DNA of 64,000 nt from Nyssa sinensis (lineage: Eukaryota > Streptophyta > Magnoliopsida > Cornales > Nyssaceae): assembly GCA_008638375.1 (NCBI GenBank), contig CM018048.1, positions 7,745,589-7,809,588 of the forward strand, read 5' to 3'. Below the pieces are notes generated by a model. That model searched no databases. It was not told the DNA's origin and worked only from the letters and a program-made list of their open reading frames with translations. Below, in pieces: positions 1 through 11,849 of the stretch. Made by a program: the position numbers and the translations under genes. Position 1 is the stretch's first letter, and each line of letters begins with the position of its first letter.

Positions 1-224
1 GAGTTTTGTTTTTGCTTTTAATGGGCAACTCTTTTGTGGTTCTCTCTTTGATTACTTGGATTTTTGTTGCTAGTAGCTTTTGTCATTTTGGCTTCTTTTC
101 TCTTTGGGGATGAAGGTTTTGAGCAACTCTAATAATAGAAGTTAGGTAGTACATAATACATTATTGGGATATTCAAGGGGTGTCCAAGGGGGGTCATAGT
201 TTCCCAAAAGATTTGAAAAATCTA

Positions 225-725
225 ACACTATGTTTGGATGGAAGAAATTAGAAAGAAAGGGAAGGGAAGGAGAAGGAATGAGAGTTTATATCACGATTGT
301 TTTAAAAATTAGGAAGGAAAGGGAGGGAGAGGGAGGGAGGGAGAGCTTAACCCTTATTTTAGCAATTTTGTTATCTCTCCAAAAATGGGAGGAAATGACG
401 GGAAATGAAACAAGGATTTAATGAATTTTTAATAATACCAATATTACCCTTAAAATTGTAAAAGTCAAAATAAAAATGACACCTCTATCCTAAGGTATCC
501 AAATACACATCCAAATCCTTTCCTTTCCTTTCCTTTCCTTTCTTTCCTTTATCATTTCCAAACAAGATGAAAGGATTATATTAGTCTTTTCTTTCATTTC
601 CTTTCCTTTCATTAGTTGTCCAAACATAAAGGAGGGATTACCCTCTCCTCTCCTCTCTTTTCCTTTCCCTCATAATTAATACTATCATCTCCTTTCCTTT
701 TCCTCCTACTTATCCAAACGAATGT
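225..725. repeat. Foldback purine/pyrimidine-rich MITE-like repeat
   Basis: The left half is almost pure purine (GGAAGGGAAGG-type runs around 240-345) and the right half almost pure pyrimidine (CCTTTCC runs around 517-705). The outer edges carry the inverted motif TTTGGATGG (near 233) and CCAAACGAATG (near 714), with further CCAAA copies near 499, 557 and 620. This looks like a non-autonomous foldback repeat able to form a hairpin or triplex. No coding potential is credible; the short ORF over it is a translation of the purine run. Element family not recognised. Confidence 0.5.
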
Positions 726-1012
726 ATCCTCTATAAATAAAGTAAAATTGGGTAACAATAAAAAGTTTGATTAACTTTAAACTAAAATAAAAGTGGGTTT
801 ACACATTATTTGAAGATGGTCCATATGAAAATATATTATCCTCTATAAATAAATTAAGAATATATATTGGATTGCTCCAAATATCAAGAAGTGAATGAAA
901 AATTAATTTCGAATATCGCCACTTGAACATGGTAACATAAATTTGTGAAAAGCTTGTGTCCCATATTGGTTGGACATAAAGCTTTAAGTAAATACATATA
1001 CAATTACCTTGT

Positions 1013-1475
1013 CCTGTCCCATAACAAACTGGCTTGAGCTTGGGTTGCAATATATATTTTTTTGAAGAAAGTTTATTTAATTTTTTTTTTTCTGAAAAAA
1101 GTTCTGTTTTAGCATTCCCAAATCGCTACTGCATTAAACGTGACTGTTAGCAATATTGTCTTCACTAAATAGGCATATCAGTTCAAACTGACACTTTATG
1201 TCTATCCTTTATGAATAGAAGTGACCTTGGTGGGCTCACCACACACACGCACCACCCTGTCCCATACCAGACTAAGTCAGGCTTGGGCCTAAGTTGTAGT
1301 ATACATTTTTTTGGCGAAAACTTATTTAATATTTTATTTAATTTTTCTAGAAAACGTTACTATTTTAACATCCCAAAAAGCTTCCGCATTAAACGTGACT
1401 GTTAGCAATATTGTCTTTACCAAACTAGCATTTCAATTCAAATTGAAGCTTCATGTCTATTTTCCATGAATAGAA
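1013..1475. repeat. Tandem duplication, period about 244 bp
   Basis: Two diverged copies lie head to tail. CTGTCCCATAAC at 1013 recurs as CTGTCCCATACC at 1257, and the block ATTAAACGTGACTGTTAGCA (near 1132) recurs near 1388. Both copies end in a GAATAGAAG motif. Non-coding. It could be part of an LTR or simply a local duplication. Confidence 0.6.
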
Positions 1476-2057
1476 GCTACTGTCAGACCCTAAGTAAGCT
1501 TAGTCGTCATGGACATACTTGGTGGCACCTTGCACCAAGTCATGATCCAAGTCAGGCAAGTAAGGTGGTGATAACCTTACACAAGAAATCATGGTTGTTC
1601 CTATTAGGCCAAAGAATTGTACTTTAGCATATATATGAAGGAGTTGGTCTTTCCCACTAAGTTATGGTGTTGTAAGGGATTATGTCTATTCCCGTCGGAC
1701 CGACAATTGTTTCTAAGACATATATAGGGGGGTCTTCCTCCCCACCACCCCAAGGCATAAGAGCAACATATCTAGACAAGCCTTGGAACAACATAGCTTG
1801 CCCAAGCCCTATGGACCGTTAAGTGTTGGCTACTTGGATTGGGGTGGAGCATAGGGCATAGCTTGTTGGCATTGCAGTTGGATTCGATATGACTCAGTGG
1901 CTGAATTACATTGGCAACGTGGGAATGACTATGGCAATTGAAGGTTGACTAAAAAAGTGTCATGGCATGTGTAGGACACATGACTTGACAGCATAACATG
2001 GGTGCACCCTAGCATGCAAGTAATTGAATGCATGGCATTGCTGCAGCCCATCATGTA
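1476..2057. other. Unassigned non-coding DNA left of a solo LTR
   Basis: No gene is visible. The stretch has a higher GC content than its left neighbour and words such as GGCATGG and TAGGACACATG that resume right of the solo LTR (6008 onward: TTGGACACATGG). It is therefore probably an older repeat that the LTR at 2058-6007 inserted into. Confidence 0.3.
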
Positions 2058-2893
2058 TGTCACAACCTGAAATCTAGCCTATGCAGATCAGGGGTTCGTG
2101 ATCGGCCACCGAGGCCTTTTTCAATGATCACAATACCTTCCTTATTTCCATTTAGTCAGACGCAACAGAAATAAAATTCTTTTTCTATTGCGGAAGCATC
2201 AATATACAATTCAACATCAGTCATTCATACATATTCCATAGTGACTATAAAAATACATGATGTAAATTCTCAAAATCTGATGACATCATATTCGATATAC
2301 ATTCCATAATTACCAAACGTAACTACATCATGTCTAACAAAATCCTAATACAAAAAGGGTTCATAGTTTATAAGCTTTCGGCTATCCTGACTGAACTTGT
2401 TATTTCCTTACCAATGTTGTTACCTAAAATATATTAGATAAAAATCCGTATGAGCTCGACAGCTCGTGAGTATTCCATAACATGCTAAGGGTTTTAAAAC
2501 TACTATAGTACATTCTGAAATGTCTATACTCATATAGAATTAGAATACGTCATATCAAAGTACAACAGATCAAAAAATAGTATCAAAGTCATTTTCAATA
2601 GATTTCAATTCAATCACAGTCGTAAATCAATAATCAATAACATAGCTCAATCATAATATTGATTCAATAACAATGGTCAATATTGTAACTCAATTATAGT
2701 TACGGTTCAAAGTCGTTTTCAATAACAATAATCATAGTTAAATCAACATCATAGTTCAATCATAGTTCGATAACAATTTCATAGTTTGATAAATCAAAAT
2801 CGAAGTTTAATAGTCCTTAGTTCGATGATTCAAAATTCGATCATAGTTCACATTTGATATTCATAAAATTTCAAATCATTAAAAATTCCTCTT

Positions 2894-3262
2894 CTATGGT
2901 TAGCAAATTAGAACCTCGCTGACTGAGATCAATATTCGATAATACCACCAATATACTCCGTGGTTAGGGTTCAATAAAGTCACAATCTATTCAATAGTGA
3001 CCAATCATAGAGGATTCTATGGCCAACAAATTAGAACCTCGCTGACGGAGATCAATATTCGATAATATCACCAATATACCCCATGGTTAGGGTTCAATGA
3101 GGTCACAATCTATTCAATAATAACCAATCATAGAACATTCTATGGCTAGCAAATTAGAACCTTGCTGACTAAGATCAATATTCAAATATACCACCAATAT
3201 ACACCGTGGTAAGGGTTCAATAAGATCACAATCTATTCAATAATGACCAATCAGAGAAGGAT
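2894..3262. repeat. Tandem repeat, three units of 123 bp, inside the solo LTR
   Basis: Units begin at 2894, 3017 and 3140 (CTATGGYYARCAAATTAGAA), each followed by a shared block that includes GATCAATATTCGATAATA and GGTTAGGGTTCAATRA. Exact spacing of 123 bp twice. Non-coding; it probably arose by unequal exchange or slippage within the LTR. Confidence 0.8.
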
Positions 3263-3474
3263 GTTTCATTCAAAACATCAAAATCATATCCAAAATCAAT
3301 AACATCAATAACAACCTCAGTTATTCAAATAAGAGTTTCATATTTATCCTTTAGTCAAAATAGTTCAGAGTTTGGTAAGAAAACTGTATAGTGCCATGAG
3401 TATTTTATAAAACATTTTCTTGAATCAAAGGGAAAACAACATAAATATCAAAGGGTCATTTAAAAAATATACCA

Positions 3475-3905
3475 GGTACAATGCATCTGTTGACAAAGGC
3501 TATAAGGAAATGACAATATATATCAATAAGTCATTCAAAACAATATCAAATGGAAGGCATCTATTATCAAAGTCATAAAAAAATTTAATATTTATATCTA
3601 TAATAAAATTCACCTTAGACATGGCATGAAAATACTCTCAAGGTGTCCATTATCAAAGTCAAAAAAGAATTCGATATCTATATTTATAATAAAACTCCAC
3701 CTTAACATGATAGGAAAAACTCACAAGGTGTCTATTATCAAAGTCATAAAAGAATTCAATATTTATATCTATAATAAAAACTCCACCTTAACAATGCATG
3801 GAAAACTCACAAAGTGTCTACTATCAAAGTCATAAAAGAATTCAATATTTATATCTATAACAAAAACTCCACCTTAACATGACATGGAAAACTCACCCGA
3901 AGTCC
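3475..3905. repeat. Tandem repeat, about 4-5 units of 85-86 bp, inside the solo LTR
   Basis: The phrase CTATTATCAAAGTC or a close variant recurs at about 3561, 3647, 3732 and 3818. Each is followed by an AATTCAATATTTATATCTATAA-type block and CTCCACCTTAACAT. A partial copy lies before 3561. Spacing is 85-86 bp. The array differs from the 123-bp array 300 bp away, so one LTR carries two independent arrays. Confidence 0.75.
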
Positions 3906-5343
3906 CAAAAGTTTAATCCAAAAATCCTTCCTTAAACAAGGGTCCCTATAATCACAATTCAAGATCTTGTTACCTTCTTGTTCAAAGCATCGCACAATTC
4001 AACTGTTAATTTAGAGCTCTTTCTATTCCAATTACCCCCTTCCTGTAACTTCATTAAGTCTCAAGGACGCATCGGTCATTTTTTTGGTTTGTTACCAAGT
4101 CTTATTTTGTCCTAAAAGGATGTCGCTGTTGGGTCTAAAGCATCGAAGATAATTGGTTTAGGCTTTTCTAGATCTGAATTTGCGTATCTATAGTTTATTT
4201 TGAGCCTAGGGGCGTTTTTATAAATTTTACACTTTTAAGTGTCATGTTTTTCGTTACTTCGTTTTCTGAAATGGACTTTACGGTTGAGTCTGAATTATCC
4301 AAAATAGTCAAGATGGACTACCTTTTATATTCAATTGGCCCTAGGTATCATTAGGGGTAAAAATGGTAAATCTTATTTTTACATGTCTTAATTTTTGAGA
4401 TTTAATCTCATAAATCAGACTCCGTCGTTGAGTCCGAAATGTCCAAAAATATTAGGCTGCACTATTCTTTTATTTTAATCGGCCTTCATTTGGTCTATTT
4501 TTTACTTAAGGGCAGTTTAGTAATTTCTCAAATAATTAAAGGGATTTAAAATAAATATTAAATTAACTTCCTGGGCCCTTCTGTAATTAACAAAAAAATT
4601 TGAGAGTTAAAATGTAATTTTAGAAAATATTTAACCTAAACCGTACGATCCAATTGAACAGTGACTGAACCAAACAGGCATGGTAAAAAACCAACTGGTT
4701 CAGTCAGTTCAGGACGTCATGCTGACGTCAGTCCTAACATTATATTTCTTAACTCATTTAACCAAAATAACGCAGTGCTAGGCAATCGCAAGAGCGGTCG
4801 GGCGGGTCCCAACCCGACCCTTCACAGTACCTTTTTCATCGCGATTTTCCAGTAGCAACTTCAGTCACCCTCTTCGACGACGGTGACCGGAGTTTGCAAT
4901 TTTTAAAATTTTTAAACTTAGTTTTTTTCCCATTGTTTTACACCCCTTTTTTATTATAATCTTTCCTAAACACATTTCTAAATATTCCTACAACATTTTT
5001 GGCCCTCAAATCCGAATGAAAATCACAAAATCATATTTCTAACTTTTTTGATCATCCACTTTTATAGCTCATTTCATAACCATTTAACTTGGGGTTTCTT
5101 CCTAATTTCACCATTTTCTTCCTAGATTAACATCCTATAGTTATACATAAGCTTCGTGCAAGTTAAATAAAAAACCCAAAAAATTTTACAGAGGATAATA
5201 ATGAGGCTTACCATCTCTGTGACCATATTCTTCCTCTCATTTTCTTCTTCTTTCACCTTCAGTTTTCCTCCCTTTTTCCTTTTGTTTCTTTTCCCAAGCA
5301 TGCTTTGGTTTTTATAACAAAACACTCCACTACCCCTCGGTTT

Positions 5344-5347
<4 letters not shown>

Positions 5348-5398
<51 letters not shown>
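5348..5398. repeat. (CT)n microsatellite
   Basis: About 25 uninterrupted CT units. In the minus orientation of the surrounding LTR this is a GA-rich leader, as in the sister element at 50.7 kb (51.09-51.14 kb). The apparent REREREs protein on the other strand is only this repeat. Confidence 0.9.
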
Positions 5399-5400
<2 letters not shown>

Positions 5401-5853
5401 GCACATGTACAACACACACACTGAACACACGCAAGGTCTGGTTTTTCTGAAATTCTCTCTTCCACACTCAACCTACATATATGTATATTTATAACATATA
5501 TCATACGTATATATATATATATGCTGCATGTCATTGGGTTGGTGGGGAAGGGAGGTGGCCCAATAGGGTGTTGCCACCTCAATTTTGAATATTCAAATTT
5601 GGGAGATTGGGTATTGCATATATACATTTTGGGTGATATACATAGCACAAAAGTGCTTGTAACCCAATTGGTTTCTTTTTAGATATAAGTTTCTCCCTCA
5701 TTTTTGGCCTTAGGTTCAAGTCCTTTGGCCTCCCTTTTTGCTTCATTTTTACTCTTTTACTCTTCTTATGCCTTGTTTGGCATTATCATATTTCCCTCTT
5801 CTTGTTTTATTTTTATTTTTATTTATTTATTTTTTGTTTCTTCTCATCTACTT

Positions 5854-5854
<1 letters not shown>

Positions 5855-5911
<57 letters not shown>
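5855..5911. repeat. (TAT/ATT)n microsatellite
   Basis: About 19 perfect trinucleotide units. The poly-Leu and poly-Tyr open frames over it are repeat artefacts. Confidence 0.9.
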
Positions 5912-6012
5912 CTCGGCTTAATTTTTTGTAACTTTTCATTTTGCTTCGTAAAGTTTTTAACACGAAATTAGTGACTTAATTCCTGGTAATTGGGTCGGGG
6001 TGTTACAATGCA

Positions 6013-6083
6013 CAAGGGTGGTTTGTTCTATGCATGGGTATTGGACACATGGACAAGTCGATTACCTCTGTGCACATCAGACA

Positions 6084-6115
<32 letters not shown>

Positions 6116-6740
6116 ATTTATATGAAATAAAAAAAATAAACAAAATATTATGTAAATAATACTGATGTTGTATGAAAAAAATCATCAATATAATGTATAT
6201 AATGAACAAAAAACTAATTTGAAAAAAAAAAAAAACATGATTATGAATAGAATCTAAAATGATTCTGATTGTGAATGAAAATTTAATGAATAATTTTTAA
6301 CATAAATAAAAGTTGAGATAGCAGTAAAAAAGAAAGAATAAGATAAGGAAAAAAATGATGATAAGATCCAAATAGATAAGCAAATTCACAATCAATGATA
6401 CCAAAAATAGATTAGGAATGTATTCAAATTTAAATAAAAAATAAAAAACTAACTAAAAATAATATCAATCAGTGAAGAAACAAATCAAAAACAAAAAAAA
6501 AAATTCAATCTAATAACATAAAAGGATAATAAATAAAAGGGATAATTTAGTCATTGAAAATATATAAAAAATGACGCGTAATCCATCATAAATTACTTTA
6601 AAATGAAAAAAGAAAAAAAAAATCATTTACAATTAAAAAAACTAATGTGAATTAACTAATAATAAAATCACTAATACATAAATTAGAGACAATTAACTTC
6701 AAATAAATTAAGAAATATGAAATTAAGAGATACTACGTAA
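6013..6740. other. AT-rich non-coding stretch
   Basis: Very A-rich on the plus strand, with (TG)n(TA)n at about 6084-6115 and many AAAT runs. No gene or recognisable element domain is seen. Confidence 0.4.
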
Positions 6741-8707
6741 TTATAAATGTTGTTAGCCGGTGTGGGGAGAGCATTGAAGGTACTATCTACGTTTGCATCC
6801 AATGCCGCTTGATGCTACACAAATCATGTACAGAACTGCCAGAAGAGATCACACACCACCTTTACCCGCAACACCCTTTCATCGTCCACCCTTGGCCACT
6901 TGCTCATCGTGGTTATAAGGAAATCGCTTGCAATGTCAGTAAGGATTCAAATTCTTACGTTAGGGTTTCCTATTTATATTGTTCCAATAATGGATTTTAT
7001 ACGGACTTCAGAAGTGCTTCATCGACACCGGCTACTGAGAACCAGATTGTTCTGCTTCCCGGCCATCGATATCCCATTTTTTCCTATGTAAGTAAGAAAA
7101 AAAAATTGATTTTTAAGTTTTGGGTGCAAGAAACTGAGGATTGATGGCACAATCTTTATTCGCATTGAGTGTCGCTTCATTCTAGACAAGTCATGTGCTG
7201 ATTACCACTTGAAATCAAACACCCCCTTTCACCAACAACACCCTCTTCTTGTCCTTCATTATGTAAATGTTAGAAAAAATTATATTTTATCAAAATATCA
7301 TATTTGAAAAAATTTACAATACTTTAATAAATACTATATTATAAAAATAGTTTGAAACTATTTCAGAATTGTATAAAATAGAAACAGAATTCTCAAAATA
7401 CTATAAATACAGAAACATAAATTAAATGAAAACAAACAGAAATTAAAACTTACAGTTTTTCACGAAAATATCAAAGGTACAACAATAGTGATTGACCGAG
7501 GCTAGTGTCTTACATTATATCTTTAAGATAATATCGTCTGTGCTTTCGAGTTTTCAATAGTAGTTGTCTCACAGGATATAATGATCACACATAATAAAAA
7601 GAATACTTCAATCTTCTATCCATAACGAGCCAAAACTTGTATTTGAACTCTCTCAAATTATGCAGACTCATAGTATGCATGAACTTAATTCTAAAACTTG
7701 TGAATTAAATGAATGATGATAAGGGTGAACTAGGTTTATCTAGGCAACTTAGTGGCTATTCAAACAAACACGAACCTAAAGGGTGTATTTATTCATCCGA
7801 GCAGATATAATTCTTCAATTTGAATAGATACTTCCATTGATAAACAGATACACCAATCTGAAGGGATGCAACTATTCTTTGAATTCAAAGGAACACACCT
7901 ATTCATGGTAACTATTTAGTCAAAATTAAAAAACGTAACATTTTAAAAATATAATTTTAATAAATAACTTTATTTAAATAAATTTTCTCCAAAAAGATAT
8001 ATATATATATATTATAGTGGACCAAAGCCCAAGCCCAACCCAAGGTAATTATATATATAGTCTTTAAAAACTTTGTTCCCAACCTATATGAGACATAAGT
8101 TTTTCATAAACTTCAAACTTTGTTACCGTTTTCAAGTGATGATATTTGGAGGCAATTTCTCATTCACCGCTTAATGTTTTTAAGTAAACCAATATATGTT
8201 CTTAATCTCCTCATGAAGGATAACATTTTTTCATGTGAACCCACCTAAAATAATGTATGGAACTCATTTTAATTTTCGCTTAAAAATGACCAAAAATTCT
8301 TAATTAATAATCTATTTTTCCAACACTAGATAATACAAATAAAAATGTATAGCATGTATGAACATTTTACGTTGCACTATTGCCTACCGTTGTATGCGGT
8401 GCAAATTTATTCTCCACATTGAATGTGCTTTGCTGAAGCATGCCTAGCATAAAGTTTGAACTTCACCAACACCCTATTCTTTTCTTTAAAGATCAATCCT
8501 CGAAGTCTCCTTGTCGATGCATCAGTTGTCATGGTAGCTGCGATACCCTTTTCTTTCGTTGTGTGAAGTGCAATATCAATCTCCATCTCTATTGCGTTCC
8601 GACATTACTGTGTACTTGGCAAGGATAAATTTCATGAGCATTCCCTCACACTCACCAATTCTCTTATTAAATACTTTTCAGATAAGGATGAATCATCACA
8701 TCATTAC
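6741..8707 (+). pseudogene. DC1 (C1-like, Cys/His-rich) domain protein pseudogene
   Basis: DC1 proteins are plant zinc-binding proteins built from repeated modules with H-x-H-P-L and C-x2-C motifs. Three stretches match. The first is 6741-7144, with CIQCRLMLHKSCTELPEEI followed by HPQHP-like spacing. The second is 7140-7262, a second copy of the same module (RIECRFILDKSCAD, then an in-frame stop, then PLEIKHPLSP). The third is 8350-8700, where ELHQHPILFF, C-x-C-x2-C, FRCVKCNINLHLYCVP and, after a frameshift, HEHSLTLTNSL are seen. Stops, frameshifts and about 1.1 kb of AT-rich filler (7263-8345) between modules show it is dead. A Ty3/gypsy LTR begins where the DC1 similarity ends. A second DC1 pseudogene lies at 56.0-56.6 kb. 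Confidence 0.75.
7263..8345. other. AT-rich filler between DC1 modules
   Basis: No coding signal; it may be intron or inserted DNA. Contains (AT)n at about 7996-8012 and many TTTAAAATAT words. No clear element ends were found. Confidence 0.35.
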
Positions 8708-9162
8708 TGATATACCATAAAGTGACAAATATATTCAAAGCATGACACGTGTATGTACAGAACCCTTTAGGGTACAGATCAAAAAGATTGTTCTATCCAG
8801 ATCACATGGGCATGGGGGGGTTCAGAGGTATGTGATTCAGAACATGGTACCACCTTCCATATTCTACTAATCTCAGAATAAGGAATCAAAGTTTAAAGTG
8901 GCAACTACTATCTCCGGATATATTCGAATCCCTATTTTTATGGCTCCTAATCCTGCTCAACTAGAAGATCTATAACCCCATAAATAAGACCATAAGGTAC
9001 GCTTTCAATTTGTGTTCAATTATTCTTCTCAATTATAGCTTTATTTTCTTTATTTTATCATCGGATCGACTACCACCGGAACTTACCCGGTGACTCTTTG
9101 ATCTTAAGGTCTTGATAGGTAGCAAAGGACGGGAGGCCCCTCTAATAAAAAGAACGACATCA
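8708..9162 (+). repeat. Putative 5' LTR of the Tat-like element
   Basis: The right end is well placed: ...ACATCA at 9157-9162 directly before the primer site. The left end (TGATATACC at 8708) is inferred from where the DC1 similarity stops and the TG dinucleotide begins. Length 455 bp. The right LTR is not visible for comparison, so the left boundary may shift. Confidence 0.5.
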
Positions 9163-9164
9163 GT

Positions 9165-9182
9165 TGGTGCCGTTTGTGAGAA
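9165..9182 (+). promoter_or_regulatory. tRNA primer binding site of the gypsy element
   Basis: TGGTGCCGTTTGTGAGAA starts two bases after the LTR end. The pattern TGGyGCCGTyTGTG is typical of Tat-lineage gypsy elements. The tRNA species was not determined. Confidence 0.6.
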
Positions 9183-9359
9183 CGATAATTGTTCTTGCTA
9201 TCTTTTCTTCAAAACAACAAATATTTTGTCTTTTTTCTTCCATAAAGCAATAGCTCCCAGTCTTCGTCCTAGAAAGAATTCCTAAAATCATCAAAATCAG
9301 CCTTCTGCTAGAAGAGGAAGGGGACAAACATCTCATCGTTTGTAACAACTACTTGATCA

Positions 9360-10990
9360 GATCCAACGATAAATCTGATCAAATGCAGGAACAACTCACT
9401 GCAATGTCACAAGCTTTAGCTTTATTGGCTAAGATCTAGCATAATAACCCTCCTCCTCATCCGCTTACTAACATTGTTCATGGAGAAACTCAACTTTCCC
9501 GCCACCACCACAGGCAGAGGATCCCCCAACGAGGAGTTTCCTAACACACAATCGGTATACCCCCTTGGTATAACTCATATAGGGGCTAATCCCCAAATGT
9601 AAACAACCGTAGGGAGAGGAATGCCCACACTTCATCCATCTGTCCACTATCAGAGCAGAACTGGGATTCCTACTCCAATAGCCTCTGGAGCCAATCCACC
9701 GCTATAGGAATCCCAACCTCCCGAGGCTCCAGTCCCCTCAATCTTGGGAGGGCAACGTCCTCTAGCTAGCATCGAACATATTCCTACCTCGAGTTAGGGA
9801 TCTAGGGGTACAAGACAAGATCAACAACGAGCTCCAATCCCACAACAAGTTTTACCCCAAGCACCTTTGAGGGAAGAGGAGATAGTAGACTCTTAGGATT
9901 AGGTAATCTTAACTAGAGGATTCCATGCCCTTCTAGAGCAAGACGAACTAAGTAAATAGCTCGAGAGGTTCTCTTACGCCATTTACCTCTGCTATAATAA
10001 CAAAAGAACGGCTGAAAAAATTTGTTATCCCAAAATTCACCCTCTACAACTGATCTGAGGACCCTGGGGACCACTAATCTCACTACCAACACACTATGGC
10101 TCTCCATGAAACTACTGATGCTTTCATGTGCTGAACTTGTGTGACGAGCTTCAAGGGCACCGCCTTTAAGTGGTTCTACAACTTCCCTCAAAGTCGATCC
10201 ACAATTTTCATGAGATTAGTAAGTTGTTTCTTAACCGACTCCTAACCAACAGAAAGTTAAGAAAATGACCAAAATTCCTACTAACTATAAAACAAACAAA
10301 AGGAGAATCACTTCGGGAGTACATAGCTCGTTTATTATCGAGCTCACAGAAAGAACCCACTATGATCTAAGCTTCCTAGTGGCCGCCCTCACTTCAGGCC
10401 TTGGACCTAGACGCTTTTAGGATTCCTTGACCAAGAATCCTCCCATCAATATGACAGTACTCATGGAACGAGCACAAAAGTATATTAATCTTGAAGATAC
10501 CAAAATATCTTTTCAAAAAGCAAAAGAACAAGCTTAAAATGATGAATAAGTTCATAAGAGGGATAACAGTGCTAACAAGAAGAGGATCAGGAGCCCTAAA
10601 AGGAAAGCAGCACCTAAAGCCCAGAACAATTCTAACTGTAGGAGGTATGAAACTTTTACCCCTCTAAATGCTTCTCTTACCCACATACTCCAACAAATCC
10701 AGACTTGTGAAAACTTGAGGTGGCCAAAGCCACTAAAAAGCCACCCCGACATAAGAAATTAGAACAAATATTATGATTTCCATAAAGAACACGGGCACAC
10801 AACCGAGAAGTGCAAAGCTCTCAGGCAAAAAATAGATTATCTCATCGGAAGAGGACGATTGAAAGAGTTTGTCCGCCAGTACGGGAGGCAAAACCCCCGT
10901 GATGAGAGACCGCTGCAAAGAAGGCAAGAACAAAGGCCTGAACAGAGAGAAATTTGAAATGATCAACAGCAGCAAAATAATCAAGTCATC
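9360..10990 (+). pseudogene. Degraded gag of the Tat-like element
   Basis: Readable in pieces across all three frames. An N-terminal block DQMQEQLTAMSQALALLAK starts near 9378. A capsid-like block near 10300-10480 includes HYDLSFLVAALTSGLGP and INMTVLMERAQKYINLED. Near 10757-10860 a zinc-knuckle-like HGHTTEKCKALRQKI is followed by IDYLIGRGRLKEFV. The first Cys of the knuckle is replaced by Tyr. Multiple stops and frameshifts. In intact elements gag packages the RNA; here it cannot. Confidence 0.65.
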
Positions 10991-10993
10991 TTT

Positions 10994-11368
10994 GTGCTTC
11001 ATGCTAATAATGTAGCAACGAGAATGTCTAACCGAGCTAAGAAAAGATATTCTCGAGAGGTAAGGACAGAACCCTATGTCCTCCAAATATCGGCTATTGA
11101 GAAAAAGATAAAATCAAGACCTCAGATCCAGTTCTCTGAATTGGACCCCGCTGGGATACATTGTCCCTACAATAATGCTCTTGTCATCCCAAGCAAAATT
11201 GCTAACTTTGAAATCAGAAGGGTTCTCATGGATACTAAAAGTTCCACCAATGTGTTATTCTACGAACCTTTCAAACACATAAAGTTCAACCCTAATGACA
11301 TCAGAGCTACCATTGTTGTCATGGCAGGATTTGACGAAAACCTCAACATCCCATTAGGCAAAATTTGA
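10994..11368 (+). pseudogene. Retroviral-type aspartic protease remnant (gypsy)
   Basis: An open 124-codon frame continues from gag. The segment NFEIRRVLMDTKSSTNVLFY matches the protease active-site region of Tat-like gypsy elements, but the catalytic D-[ST]-G triad reads DTK (Gly to Lys), which should abolish activity. A following block with the sense VVMAGFDENLNIPLGKI ends in a stop where homologues continue. Confidence 0.7.
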
Positions 11369-11849
11369 CCTACCGACCACGATGGGAGAAGAAGACAGGA
11401 CATAAGACACTAATCTCTAAATATATGGTCCTAAACACTAAATCCCCCTATAATGTCATTATTGGGAGACCTTGGATCCACCAAATGGGAGCGGTTACTT
11501 AACCCTCCATCAATGACTGAAATATATCCACAACAACAAAGTTTTCACCATCAAGGGCTATCAACCCACTACCCGGGAGTGTGATGCCTTTACGTTAAAA
11601 GAAAATCACTCTAGATAGAAATTACAATACCCGTATGAGAGGGAGAGTTCATCATCTTCCAACCTTCATGAGGTAAAAAATATCCTTCTAAAATTGATGA
11701 GCCACTAAGTTTTAGAGGAAGGGGACGGCACAGTCAAACAATGGAGGAGCCATCAAAATACTTTTCGATGCTAATAAGTAGAGGGAAAGTACTACAATTA
11801 GCTCAAGCCTGTCTCCTTCCGAGCAAGAGGATATTGTGAATTTCTAAAA

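Larger units (their letters stand above)
2058..6007 (-). mobile_element. Long solo LTR, Ty3/gypsy-type, minus orientation
   Basis: Read on the minus strand the element starts TGTAACACCCCGACCC (6007 downward) and ends GGTTGTGACA at 2058. A 5-bp target repeat flanks it, ATGTA (2053-2057) and ATGCA (6008-6012), one mismatch. It shares its start motif, a GACGTCA-rich block (near 4710-4730) and GAGTCC palindromes with the elements at 13.9, 19.5 and 50.7 kb. There is no internal retroviral domain, so a solo LTR formed by recombination between two LTRs is the simplest reading. Length about 3.95 kb, long but known for Del/Tekay-like elements. Lineage is inferred from the terminal motif only. Confidence 0.6.

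Noticed and set aside
5122..5430. 102-codon minus-strand ORF with long Arg-Glu repeats
   Set aside because: It is the translation of the (CT)n microsatellite at 5348-5398 inside a solo LTR.
5704..5971. Two overlapping ORFs with poly-Leu and poly-Tyr, membrane-protein-like
   Set aside because: Both arise from the ATT/TAT microsatellite at 5855-5911; no conserved sequence on either side.
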